DNA from: Elmis aenea
Lineage: Eukaryota > Arthropoda > Insecta > Coleoptera > Elmidae
Length of the DNA: 64,000 bases
Assembly: GCA_947652605.1 (NCBI GenBank)
Contig: OX393581.1
Coordinates: 27,274,788 to 27,338,787, forward strand
Direction of reading: 5' to 3'
Under the pieces are notes generated by a model. That model was not told where the DNA came from and did not search any database. It worked only from the letters and a program-made list of their open reading frames with translations. Shown piece by piece: positions 9,063 through 18,495 of this stretch. Position numbers and translations under genes: made by a program. The stretch's first letter is position 1, and each line of letters opens with the position of its first letter.

Positions 9063-9491
9063 ATGACGAGGAGTAGTAGGAGGAGTAGTAGGAGGAGTCG
9101 TAGTCGTCGTCGTCGGACTGTTGTAAAATCCAAGAAAACTAAAAACATTCAAAGCGCTATTAAGTTAGCGCTAGCAGCGGCAAGAAATAATGCGAAAAAT
9201 AAACTAATCAAACTTCCGAAGACGGCAGCAGCACGGGTGATACCGATTCCGAAAGTAGGTGGGGTGTTACCTCTCCTGCCAATATTCGCCGGTTTATCTG
9301 CAATTGGAACCTTATCTGGCGGCGCGGCAGGTATTGCGAAAGCTGTTAGCGATATAAAAACGGCGCGAAAACAATTGTCCGAAAGCGAACGACACAACAA
9401 AAAAATGGAGACAATTGCTATGGGCAAAGGACTATTTCTTAAACCGTATCGAAAAGGACTCGGTCTTTATTTAAAGCCAAAAAACTTTTAA
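9063..9491 (+). CDS. Basic core / pVI-pX-like minor virion protein
   Basis: A 142-aa protein from the first ATG in frame (9063); the open frame extends upstream over the PLA2-like gene only through non-ATG codons. The N-terminal ~20 residues are almost all Arg and Ser (protamine-like), likely DNA-binding. A hydrophobic Gly-rich segment follows (about residues 60-90, LPLLPIFAGLSAIG...GGAAG), then a charged helix and the ending GLFLKPYRKGLGLYLKP, which I associate with insect Polinton virion proteins. The combination recalls adenovirus pVI/pX-type membrane-active or core proteins, possibly matured by the protease encoded two bases downstream. Assignment to a specific adenoviral counterpart is inference. 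Confidence 0.75.
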   Translation: MTRSSRRSSRRSRSRRRRTVVKSKKTKNIQSAIKLALAAARNNAKNKLIKLPKTAAARVIPIPKVGGVLPLLPIFAGLSAIGTLSGGAAGIAKAVSDIKTARKQLSESERHNKKMETIAMGKGLFLKPYRKGLGLYLKPKNF

Positions 9492-9493
9492 AT

Positions 9494-9865
9494 ATGCTAC
9501 CGACGACGACGACGACGACAAGAAGACGACCACTCGACGAGCTAGATTTATATAAGTTCGCAAAATATATTCCCAACTTTAGAGGCGTGTTTATGCTGGA
9601 TACTCTGCCGTCCGAGCCTCGCCATACGGAATGCGGAATTGTGAATCTGGATACGTCGAACGGTCCGGGCACCCATTGGATAGCATACACTAAAAGAGGT
9701 GCGCGCGCAATATATTTCGACAGCTATGGAAACTTGAAGCCGCCCCGACAGATCGTCCGCTATCTAGGAAAGAACATAAAGTATAATTATAATAGATATC
9801 AACCGAATGATTCTGTAATATGCGGGCATTTATGTTTAAATTTTTTATTTACATGTGCTGTATAA
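9494..9865 (+). CDS. PRO: Adenain-like cysteine protease (virion maturation)
   Basis: A 123-aa C5/Ulp1-fold cysteine protease expected to process capsid or core precursors. Catalytic residues visible: His61 (GTHWIAY), Asp76 (YFDSYG) and Cys110 (ICGHLCLNFL), with Gln103 as the likely oxyanion-hole residue. The HWIAY...FDSYG...CGHLC order matches Polinton and adenovirus proteases; it is shorter than adenain (~200 aa) but contains the whole catalytic core. Starts two bases after the upstream stop. The N-terminal Thr and Arg runs come from an ACGACGACG microsatellite. Confidence 0.92.
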   Translation: MLPTTTTTTRRRPLDELDLYKFAKYIPNFRGVFMLDTLPSEPRHTECGIVNLDTSNGPGTHWIAYTKRGARAIYFDSYGNLKPPRQIVRYLGKNIKYNYNRYQPNDSVICGHLCLNFLFTCAV

Positions 9866-9913
9866 ATAAAGGATTCCATATGCATATCGTTTAGTTTTAT
9901 TATAACCTTTACC

Positions 9914-10616
9914 ATGGCTAGAATATTAAATTTCTCTGGAAAACAATCCACTTTGTATGCGAATTATTTTCCGCCAATAGAATTAAATTCTGACTATGAG
10001 TGCGGTTTAGTTAGTCTATACACATATAATTCTATATCCAATATCCTTAAAAGGAATAACTTGTTTCATATTGGAAATGAAATAATTGAAATACCGGAAG
10101 GGGCGTATGAAATTGACGATATAGAAGAGTACATTAGAAGCGCGCTGAAAAGAATGCAATCACCGCCTACAGTTACGATTCGCGCCAACACTAACACTCA
10201 AGACGGAAATCAAAACGACGCATCCAGTTTACTTTGACAAGGAGCGATCGATTGGAGAAGTTTTAGGCTTTAGCAAACGTGTAATTCAACCAAACCAAAT
10301 TGTCGCGTCTGATTTGCCTGTTAACATAAACCAAGTTAATTCTATCCGCGTCGAATGCAGCATAACTACGGGCTCGTATATGAACGATAGGCCTGTTCAT
10401 ACAATTCACGAATTCGCACCTGATGTTTTACCAGGATATAAAATAAATGAAGTGCCAAAGAATATAATCTACCTACCCGTAAACACCAAGTCCATAAGTT
10501 CAATTATTATCAATTTGGTCGATCAGGACGGCAAATTGATCGATTTTCGCGAAGAAACTATCACATTAAGACTGCACTTAAAACCGAGCAGTAACGCTGA
10601 CGAGGGGCACCTATAA
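9914..10616 (+). pseudogene. Penton-like minor capsid protein gene, frameshifted
   Basis: Two consecutive open segments in different frames together match the Polinton minor capsid (penton-base-like, single jelly roll) family. The first runs from the ATG at 9914 to a stop at 10237 (YFPPIEL, EIPEGAYEIDDIEEYI); the second is open through to 10616 (IRVECSITTGSY, HEFAPDVLPGY, LVDQDGKLIDF). The reading frame changes by one base within about 10185-10235. Neither half has an alternative good start of its own. Either the copy is broken by one indel, or the assembly has an error, or expression needs a +1 frameshift. It lies between the protease and major capsid genes, the usual place. Confidence 0.85.
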
Positions 10617-10708
10617 AACACGGATGCTCTGGGAATATCGTCTTATGAGGTGCGCGGACATCGAAGAAATAAGATCTTAGTTTGAGATATTTTATTTTTT
10701 TTTTTAAA

Positions 10709-10912
10709 ATGCTAATTTTTAATGACGGCAACAGCATAAATAAAAGTGTTCGAGCGTCCATTGCAAACGTTAGTTGTGCGGCTGATTTGAAAGGATCAAC
10801 AACAACAACAACACCGACAGCAACTTCTGCAACGAAACGGTCTATTATTGTCTTAACCGAACAAAATAAACAATTCTTAAAGTCTTTGGGATTAACTCTA
10901 ACAATACAATGA
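10709..10912 (+). CDS. Small protein upstream of the major capsid gene
   Basis: A 67-aa protein from the ATG at 10709 (upstream codons in the frame are non-ATG starts only). Thr-rich centre from an ACA repeat, and a C-terminal motif LTEQNKQFLKSLG resembling short proteins placed before the major capsid gene in other insect Polintons, as I recall them. Its stop codon overlaps the major capsid ATG (ATGA at 10909-10912), implying translation coupling or a common transcript. Function unknown. Confidence 0.65.
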   Translation: MLIFNDGNSINKSVRASIANVSCAADLKGSTTTTTPTATSATKRSIIVLTEQNKQFLKSLGLTLTIQ

Positions 10913-12141
10913 GTAATAACTTGTTAGACATATCGGCAATACCCCGATTTGATGAGTCGATAAAAAAGAAGACGTTCGGTCATTATTTACCGTATACAGA
11001 GTCCTTCAATACCAGCGATACGATTCGAATTGCCGTTCAAAGTCAAGATTTAATTCTGCTTCCGAGCGAGAGTTTTCTATATATCGACGGCACTCTGTTA
11101 AAACAAGATGGCACCTTTCCAGAGCCCGCCGACCCTGAACAGCTGCATTTCAATAATAATTGCGTGGCTTTTATGTTCGAAGACATACGTTATGAGCTAA
11201 ATGCTGTTGAAATTGATCGTACTCGGAACCTGGGCATCACCACCTCATTAAAAAATTACATTTCATTCGACCAAGACGAGAGCTCGACACAATTTAACGC
11301 CGGATGGAAAATCGAAAACAACGGGCTCATAAACCTGGATAAAGGAATTTTTAATTTCTGCGTGCCTCTGAAATTGTTCTTGGGTTTTGCCGAAGACTAT
11401 AACAAGATAATTCCCAACTGCAGACACGAATTAATTTTAACAAGAGCAAGAACGAATAATAACAGCGTTTTTACGGCAATTGCGGATTATAAACTTGACA
11501 TTACGAAAATCGTATGGAAGATGCCTCAATTTGTGCTAAACGACGCTGCACGTCTCAATCTGTATCAGACAATTCAGAGTGCGAGACCCGTACAAATAAG
11601 TTTTCGAAGTTGGGATCTGTACGAATATCCCAACATACCCAAAAGCACTCACAACGTTTGGCGTGTAAAAACTAGCAATCAATTGGAAAAGCCTAGATTT
11701 GTTATTTTCGCCTTACAGACAAATAAGCTGAACAACTCGAAAAAGAATCCTAGTAAATTTAATCACTGCCAGCTTACCAGCGTGCAAGTGCACTTAAATT
11801 CGGAAACATATCCTCAGGACAAACAAAATATCTCTTATCCGGAGAACCGTTTCGCCCTGATATACGAAATGTATGCCAGATTTAAACGTTCCTACTATGG
11901 ATCGACACACAAATTGTGGCCTCTGTTGACCGCAGCAAATTTCAAAGATGTCGCACCCATTGTCGTGATTGACTGCTCGCATCAGAACGAAGACACCAAA
12001 AGCGGCCCCGTCGACGTGACGATCGAATTTGAAAACGCCGCTGGCTCCATCGCGGACAACACTTCGGCATTTTGTCTGCTGCTTCACGATCGATTAATCG
12101 AGTATTCGCCATTAACAGGAGACACAAGAAAACTAGTGTGA
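10909..12141 (+). CDS. MCP: Major capsid protein (double jelly roll)
   Basis: A 410-aa protein with the sequence character of insect Polinton major capsid proteins: N-terminal region with GHYLPYTESFNTSDTIRI, SESFLYIDGTL, FMFEDIRYELN and a KIVWKMPQF-type strand in the middle, ending near the YSPLTGDT region. These proteins fold as a double jelly roll and form pseudo-hexameric capsomers, as in virophages and adenoviruses. ATG start overlaps the previous stop; no internal stops. Followed by a 19-22 base A tract and AATAAATAAA near 12204, a good polyadenylation region. Confidence 0.92.
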   Translation: MSNNLLDISAIPRFDESIKKKTFGHYLPYTESFNTSDTIRIAVQSQDLILLPSESFLYIDGTLLKQDGTFPEPADPEQLHFNNNCVAFMFEDIRYELNAVEIDRTRNLGITTSLKNYISFDQDESSTQFNAGWKIENNGLINLDKGIFNFCVPLKLFLGFAEDYNKIIPNCRHELILTRARTNNNSVFTAIADYKLDITKIVWKMPQFVLNDAARLNLYQTIQSARPVQISFRSWDLYEYPNIPKSTHNVWRVKTSNQLEKPRFVIFALQTNKLNNSKKNPSKFNHCQLTSVQVHLNSETYPQDKQNISYPENRFALIYEMYARFKRSYYGSTHKLWPLLTAANFKDVAPIVVIDCSHQNEDTKSGPVDVTIEFENAAGSIADNTSAFCLLLHDRLIEYSPLTGDTRKLV

Positions 12142-12183
12142 AAATAATCTAATATCAATTTATTGTAAAAGTAATGTATTAAT

Positions 12184-12246
12184 GTAAAAAAAAAAAAAAA
12201 AAAAATAAATAAAAAACAATTTAATGTGTATAATATAGTGTTTTAT
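12184..12246. terminator. Bidirectional polyadenylation region
   Basis: A long A run, then AATAAATAAA serving the major capsid transcript on the plus strand, and TTTTATTTGC at 12240-12250 giving an AATAAA-type signal for the minus-strand gene ending at 12293. Convergent genes share this short gap. Confidence 0.6.
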
Positions 12247-12292
12247 TTGCACAGTAATAATCCCCTATACAATGTCACAATTCTAAAATATT

Positions 12293-12682
12293 TCAATCGT
12301 ATGGATACATTATCAAGCGATCCAAATGAACCTTCCCCGTAGTATGCTCCAAGTGCTGCCACTGCTTGACAATCCAATCGGTGATATGCGAAAACCATAC
12401 GCATAACGGATCCTCTATTACGCTCTCGAAGTACTTCATCTTGTACACTATAGACGGATCGTGATCGTTAATCTCGCTGATGGCGAAAATTACCAAAATG
12501 TGCACTTGGGTATGCTCGGCCATCCTCGTCGCTTTAACCAATTCGTTAAACACTTGCTCCAGGAATAGGTAATTCGAGTCGTAATTATCATCAGATCGGC
12601 ATATATTGCCGATATTGACTATCGCATGATCAGCGTAATCGCATTCATTTTCGATATTGTTCGACGACGACGTCGAAGTCAT
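12293..12682 (-). CDS. Hypothetical Polinton protein, 129 aa
   Basis: ATG start. Mostly helical-looking protein with an acidic, Asn-rich N-terminus (residues 1-40) and a Trp/His-rich C-terminal part (VWFSHITDWIVKQWQHLEH). No family recognised. It sits between the convergent capsid gene and the polymerase gene on the polymerase strand. The overlapping plus-strand frame (12626-13048) has no protein-like character. Confidence 0.55.
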   Translation of the reverse strand: MTSTSSSNNIENECDYADHAIVNIGNICRSDDNYDSNYLFLEQVFNELVKATRMAEHTQVHILVIFAISEINDHDPSIVYKMKYFESVIEDPLCVWFSHITDWIVKQWQHLEHTTGKVHLDRLIMYPYD

Positions 12683-12914
12683 TATAATGATGATTTTCTA
12701 AGAGCGCTACTTGCCAACAACAACAACACGTCTATATTTAGTCGAGCGCTCGGACAAAATAGATCGAAATGGCGTAGTGTTTGCGATTATATTATGACGA
12801 CGTCATGCTTAAGTATTTTAAATAAAAGACAATTTAATCAATACATATATTGTTTTATTTGCAATTTATCATATCCTACTAATACTACAATGTGTTATTA
12901 CAATTCAATATGTT

Positions 12915-15900
12915 TTATTCGGTATTTATTATCTTGTAATGAGCCCATGCATACGTCGAAACCCCATCATCTTTTATATACCTCTTATCGTCTAAATAGC
13001 TCAACGATATTTTATTTATCCGCTGTGTGTAAATGTTATGAATTTTAGATCTAAACACTAGCATATTACTATAGAAAATTTTTTTTTTATACAAACAATC
13101 TCTATAATCGTTCAGACACAATCCGTCTACTGCTGTTTTCTTTATGCCTTTAGCTTTTTTAATTTCTTTAACGCCGACCACATCTATGGAGTACATTTTC
13201 GATCTTAAACCGACGAATTCCTTCATGATGCGGCCATTATTCTCATCTTTCATGAGACCGACCTTTTTTTTATTTACAAGCGGGATATTATACGGATTAT
13301 CGATCGAAAAATCCGATGTATCGAAGCGATCATTTATATCGTCTTTTATATCGGCGTAAAAATCTTCTGTTTTAATTGTATAAATAAACGAGTCGGTGTC
13401 CATGTAATTTAGAATTATATTATCGCCAAATTTTGGCTTCATGTAATCGTAATGAAACTCGTACATGAGCCATTTCGACAATTCTAAAACGACGAAACCG
13501 AGATATATCGGCTTGTCGTACAATGTTTTGTCGCGACTTAACTGAATAGCTATCATGTCCGGCGTGAATTGGGTCGCGCTATGAAAATTCGGTTTACTTA
13601 TGAGTGCTCGAGCGCCTAGTCGCCGGCCGTAACTTTCCCACTCTGTGGCAATTCTTACATCCCTGCGTTTATCGACATTTTCCATCGTTTTCCCGTACGT
13701 ACAATTATTCATAGTCTTAAAATAGTTCTTTTCAAACTCATTTGTCGCTTGCGCACGATGATGCGTATTCAGATCCATATATTTTTTTAGCCAGCACGCC
13801 TGTTTAAACTGTAAAGCTCTATGTATTTTGACGAGTTTCAACCCGTGTCGCAGACACTGTTGCAGCGTTCGATAATGAATTACATATTTAGTTTTGTTTT
13901 CGAAATCTAATATCAGTTTTGGAAATTTCGAATTCGGACTGCATTTATTCTCGGCGCAAAATGGCAACTCGTTGTGGATGTCGTGCAGAGATTCGGGATA
14001 CGTCAAATCGACTTCGAAAATGTATCCGACATCGGCATCTTTAGCAATATTCATAATATCAATTTCTTCGACATTATCTATCCACACAAAGTCGCCATAT
14101 GGAAGCGCCTGAGACATGGCCCACCCGTAAAGATTATTAGCATCTAAATACATTAAATAAGACGACGGTTTAGTTTCATCATAATTCTCCATATATTTAT
14201 TATTTGCTAGCGAATGTCTATGCGAACATTGAGTGATGCCGCCTCGAATACCTCGTTTTATGAAATTATACATGCCTATGTCTGTAAACAGCTTTAATTT
14301 TATTCCCGTGTATTTCAACATGGCGTCCCAGCTTAAGCCGGGAGATGTATAGAAATGACAGGCTTCGAGACCGTATATTTTATAGCAAACTCTTCTAAAA
14401 TTCTCGAAAACATCGCACAACAATAAGACATCGGTAATTAAATAAATTTTTAAGTAATCCCATAAATTTGCACAGCTAAAATTCTGCCACACTTTGTTTG
14501 CATGGAGATAGTCAGCATCAGAACAATACGAGTTTGTTAATTTATTATTAAAATTTATTTGCGGAGGTAGAACAGTCTCATCTAATCTACTCCACGAATC
14601 TAGATATTCGTAACACAATACACCTTTTCTAGTGAGCAAATCGAATTTATGTTTGTCAGGAAAGACGGCTCTTAGACTTTCAAAACTTGAAGGCGATAAA
14701 TATTGCGCTAATTTCTCCAAACTGCATTGCATAAATCGGGCTGAATCCAAAAAGCGTATTTCTACAGATTCTCGCTCGTTAACGAAAATTCTCTTAGATA
14801 GGCTTATGTACAGCTCCTTATTTAAAGGAATCAACTTAATGTCTCCCGCAACTATGCTTAATGCCTTAACAAATAAATGACAGTCATAGCCCGAAAAATT
14901 GTGGAAAAAAACAGGAAAAAATTTCGAAATCTGATACTGGATATTACACGCGCTGTGCGCCACGCCCCTGTATTTACCGTTAAAATGATTATGATCAATG
15001 ACTCTATCATTTCCCAATGGCTGCTTGCATATATGACATTCGGTAGATTCATTACACATTTTTTGCTCCTCATTGGTCAAAGGACTCAGAGGCTTGGGAT
15101 TCATCAGGTGGTTTTTATACAGATATTTTATATCATGCACCAAAGATATGACAAATTGTTCGGCCGAATCTTCGCCTTTGTAAATTCGTAATTTGTTTAA
15201 GCTAGCATCAAATCTGCTTTTTATGTAGTACGCGAATGCGCACGGAATGTGCTGTTGCATATTGACGGTCGAAGATTCTGTAGGCCGAGGAATGCACGTA
15301 TCGAAGTCTTGTAAAATACATTCAAAATCTGCATAAATTACAAAGGGTGTCTCGAGCTCGCGTTTAATATATTTATATTCGAGAAAACAGCTGTCTTCTT
15401 CGGGCATAGTCGTTACAATTTTACCGCATTCGTTTCTATGTTCGCCGAGACGTTCTACAGACGAAAAATGAATCAAACAATAATTACACAAATGTATTTT
15501 TTTCGAATTTTTTGTTAATTGACTTCTCACCAGCCTCGAAATATGTTTAATCCAAACATAATGACTCTTTTCGTCGTCTTGCAAAAATAAAAGATTAATA
15601 TGAATGGGTTTCTCATTTTTTGTAGCATAAAATGGTCCGACAATAGAATTAGCGCTATCAAGTCCAAACACATTTATGCTAATATTGGCATTCAAGAATT
15701 CGAACTTTGAAACGTCTTCAACGCGCAACGGAAAATCTAAATCTTTGAATTTAAGGCATACATTATTGGACAATTTAATATTATCATCGCTTATATCCGA
15801 TATTTGATAAGCCGACATTCGGTCCGCATTCGTTTCAACAATACACACAGCGGATATTACAGCCCACTTAAAACAGAATATGTCATTATTTTTTACGTTC

Positions 15901-17235
15901 ACGCACGCATGCTTCTGCTTTAAATAAGCATTTAGCGGAATATAATTAGAACCTCGCAACGGTTTATACTCATTAATATTTACTTCCAAATGGTGAATTA
16001 TTATCAACGTCCAACCACTGAGTTTCTCTTGAAATTCGTCCATTTTAGCTAAAATTTCCTGTGCCATTAATTTAAAAGCTGTTTGTATTTCGGACGCGTT
16101 TAAAATTACCTGCATTTTTGTGTTAAACGATTTTATAGAAAAATCGACTTCATTGTTCGCAGCCTGTTTTACATATTCAGCAAATAACTCTAAATTAAAC
16201 TTAAAGGCTGTGTGTTTTAATAATTGTTTTTGAAGTTCTGTTAGTAAAATTTGCTCGAGTAATTCTAAAAACCGGCGAGGCTCTAAACATGTTTCGTCTT
16301 TATTTTCATAAATTAATGTTTGAATACGCTCTTTGAAGCAACTTTTAACCAGCATAAAATCTTGCGAATAGGGGGCGGCCACATTCCTTTTATGCTTCAG
16401 AGTTCTGACATGGTGCAGCCATCTATTAGTCGGAACCTCTACAGAACAGCAGGCGCACATTGTTACAGAGTCGGCTCCTACTTTACCGACATCGGTAATT
16501 TTTACGCCGAGTCCTACTTTACAGATGTCGGTAATAATTTTTGTGTCGATTCCTGCTTCGCCGCTACACGATGGTTCGTCGGAGGTTGACAACGGGGGCG
16601 TTTTCCTCTTTAATGACGCTTGAACAAAAAACAGCCTCAATAAACAATTTGTCTAATTCAGTTGTTTTAATGTTATATTTAAAAAAAGTAAATATTTGCA
16701 TGCAGCAGGCGAGATGAATGCTTGCGAAAATCAGTTGACTCGATAAAAATATGAATAAAATAAATGCTTGCGGGTACTACTACTGTGTACTAACAGGCAA
16801 TAACAAATTAATAAATTACTTACCGGATTTTATGTGTGTGCCTTTATGTAGCTGCAATTCTTCTCCCGAAGGAAAAAAGGCCCCGCATGTCTCACAAAGC
16901 CCTGCTGTTTGTATCTCTGAAAAATAAACCAATATAAAAGAAAATATTTAATAGAAATGATTTTAATTATAAAATTACTTACCAGAATTAACGTGATGCA
17001 TTTTATGCTTGTCAAATTCGCTTCGCGACAAAAAAAAGCGTCCACACGTTTCGCAAAGACATCCGTCTTGCGACTCGTGTGTTTTCAAATGGCTTTTAAT
17101 GTTATCTGTTCGCATTGTTCTTCCACAAACATTACAAGAATTGAGCTCGCACTTTAAGTGGCTATTTTGCAAATGTCTGCGTAAGCCGTATTTTCGAGCA
17201 AACCTATTTCCACACTTTTCGCATATATAACGCAT
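12915..17235 (-). CDS. POLB: Spliced protein-primed DNA polymerase B with N-terminal zinc fingers
   Basis: Family B polymerase that would replicate the linear element by protein priming. Proposed minus-strand exons: 17235-16983, 16916-16824 and 16618-12915, with GTAAGT donors after the first two exons and AG acceptors before the second and third. All junctions are phase 1 and the total is 4050 nt (1349 aa). The large exon holds Exo motifs (YADFECIL, FSGYDCHLF, a DVLLLCD block), an HNH/zinc-knuckle-like block (CHIC...DHNHF...HSACN), and Pol motifs NLYGWAMSQ, NNCTYGKT and MDTDSF. It lacks an ATG before residue ~60 of its open frame, supporting upstream exons. Those exons encode four C2H2 fingers; a fifth lies early in the large exon. 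Confidence 0.9.
16824..17235 (-). CDS. C2H2 zinc-finger exons proposed to belong to the polymerase gene
   Basis: Exon at 16983-17235 starts from an ATG and encodes three C2H2 fingers (CEKCGNRFARKYGLRRH, CNVCGRTM...H, CETCGRFFLSRSEFDKHK). It ends at a consensus GTAAGT. Exon at 16824-16916 is preceded by TTTTTCAG, encodes a fourth finger (CETCGAFFPSGEELQLHK) and ends at another GTAAGT. Reading through either donor hits stops at once, so splicing is required for a longer product. Alternatively these could form a short independent zinc-finger protein. Confidence 0.8.
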
Positions 17236-17523
17236 ATTTGAACACTTGTTTTAATAAGTTTTAATATATACGTACATAGTTTTTAATTTTCTACTGCTTA
17301 AACTGTCTGTAACTTAACGATAAAATATTGCCCTATGACCCGCATGTTTTGAATATTATTCTCCCTATGCCGATAAAATATTAGTCTTATGATCTGTATG
17401 TTTTTATTAGCTCGAAGCGTAATACATTAGATGGGGTCAATCACATGTTGACTAAACTCGCGACAACAAAAACATTATACATAAACGCGAGTAACGAATT
17501 CAAAATTATTAATAAGCTGCACA
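17236..17523. promoter_or_regulatory. Intergenic control region between divergent genes
   Basis: Lies between the minus-strand polymerase start (17235) and the plus-strand ORF at 17524. Holds two copies of a GATAAAATATT...CTTATGA/CCTATGA...TGTATG/GCATGTTT unit (about 17320-17352 and 17371-17404) and the first copy of a repeated module (17404-17480, see 18173-18368). Probably a divergent promoter. Confidence 0.45.
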
Positions 17524-17880
17524 ATGGCTCAAGAAGAACAGGGCAGTGTGATGAAAGAAGTGTCTTTAACAGCTGAAGAGGGTAATTATGATGATGGCGA
17601 TTTCCTGGTCAAGTTCCGCCAGTTGGTCCGACACCTTGAACCGATTAACGTGGAAGAAACTGAACCGAAAGTATATGTGGCAATGCGCATTAGCGATGAT
17701 AACGACTCTGGCACCTTTATGCAAATAAATATGGACATATTTGGCTGGAGGAATCAAGAGAATATCGACGATTGGTTTGAGGCGGTATGTAGCGAGATAT
17801 TTAAAAATGCTAACACGCCAGGAATCAATGGACCATGGCTAAATATCGAATATATGAATGCTCAATTTCATCGTGCATAA
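17524..17880 (+). CDS. Hypothetical acidic Polinton protein, 118 aa
   Basis: ATG start. Acidic, with a central segment KVYVAMRISDDND and FMQINMDIFGW, and a C-terminal part with several aromatic residues (WFEAVCSEIF, GPWLNIEYM). No signal peptide or membrane segment. Codon use and composition look protein-like over the whole length. Family not recognised. Transcribed divergently from the polymerase. Confidence 0.55.
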   Translation: MAQEEQGSVMKEVSLTAEEGNYDDGDFLVKFRQLVRHLEPINVEETEPKVYVAMRISDDNDSGTFMQINMDIFGWRNQENIDDWFEAVCSEIFKNANTPGINGPWLNIEYMNAQFHRA

Positions 17881-18495
17881 TTTATTTAATACTATTTTTA
17901 TACGAGTGTAATCTGCTAGCAATAAGTGTTGATCATTTTTTTTACCCTCTATGAAATTCATATTTTATAGTTCTATGTTTAGTATAATAACAAGTTTATC
18001 TAATGTAAAATATTGCATAATATGTTAAAATAAAACTTTGTGCTATGAATATTTTTATAATTCTGTGACATACCCATACCTACCACATGGTTTAGCGTAT
18101 ATAAAGATTCCAAATAACATAATAGTAGATAGGGTTAAACACATTATATCACCCCAATCTTTAAGGCACGTGTTTATTAGCTTCAAGCATAATAAACTTG
18201 CCGACACCCCAAGAGCAATTTAGATAGGGGTAATAATCATTCAGACGGCCGACAACAAAAACATGATGTCATCCCAATCTTTAAGCAGCGTTTTTTTTTA
18301 TTAGCTCCGAGCATAATATCATTTGACACAATTATTCATATAGTAATCTCGGCAACGAAAACATTATATTGTATGTGTGTGCGTGTATAATCTTTGCTGT
18401 CAACATTTGGAGAAAGGTAAAAATAACTGATTTTTAAATTATTTCCAGTAATCTTATAATGTTATTTTGTTTTTAAGAAAAGGTTCTAACAAAAA
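17881..18495. promoter_or_regulatory. Long noncoding spacer with repeated modules
   Basis: 615 bp without a believable ORF. It contains two copies of a module (18173-18267 and 18299-18368) related to 17404-17480. Each opens with TTATTAGCT(C/T)...GC(A/G)TAAT and closes with CGGCAAC(A)AAAACATTATA-like sequence. The phrase ATCCCAATCTTTAAG (or CCCCAATCTTTAAGG) precedes each of these two copies. An AATAAA-rich 3' end region for the preceding gene is likely near 18028. Confidence 0.55.

Noticed and set aside
10314..10616. Treating this as an independent gene
   Set aside because: It has no ATG start and continues the penton-like protein of 9914-10237 in another frame.
12626..13048. 140-codon plus-strand frame
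   Set aside because: Overlaps the polymerase C-terminus and the 129-aa ORF in antisense; composition is not protein-like.
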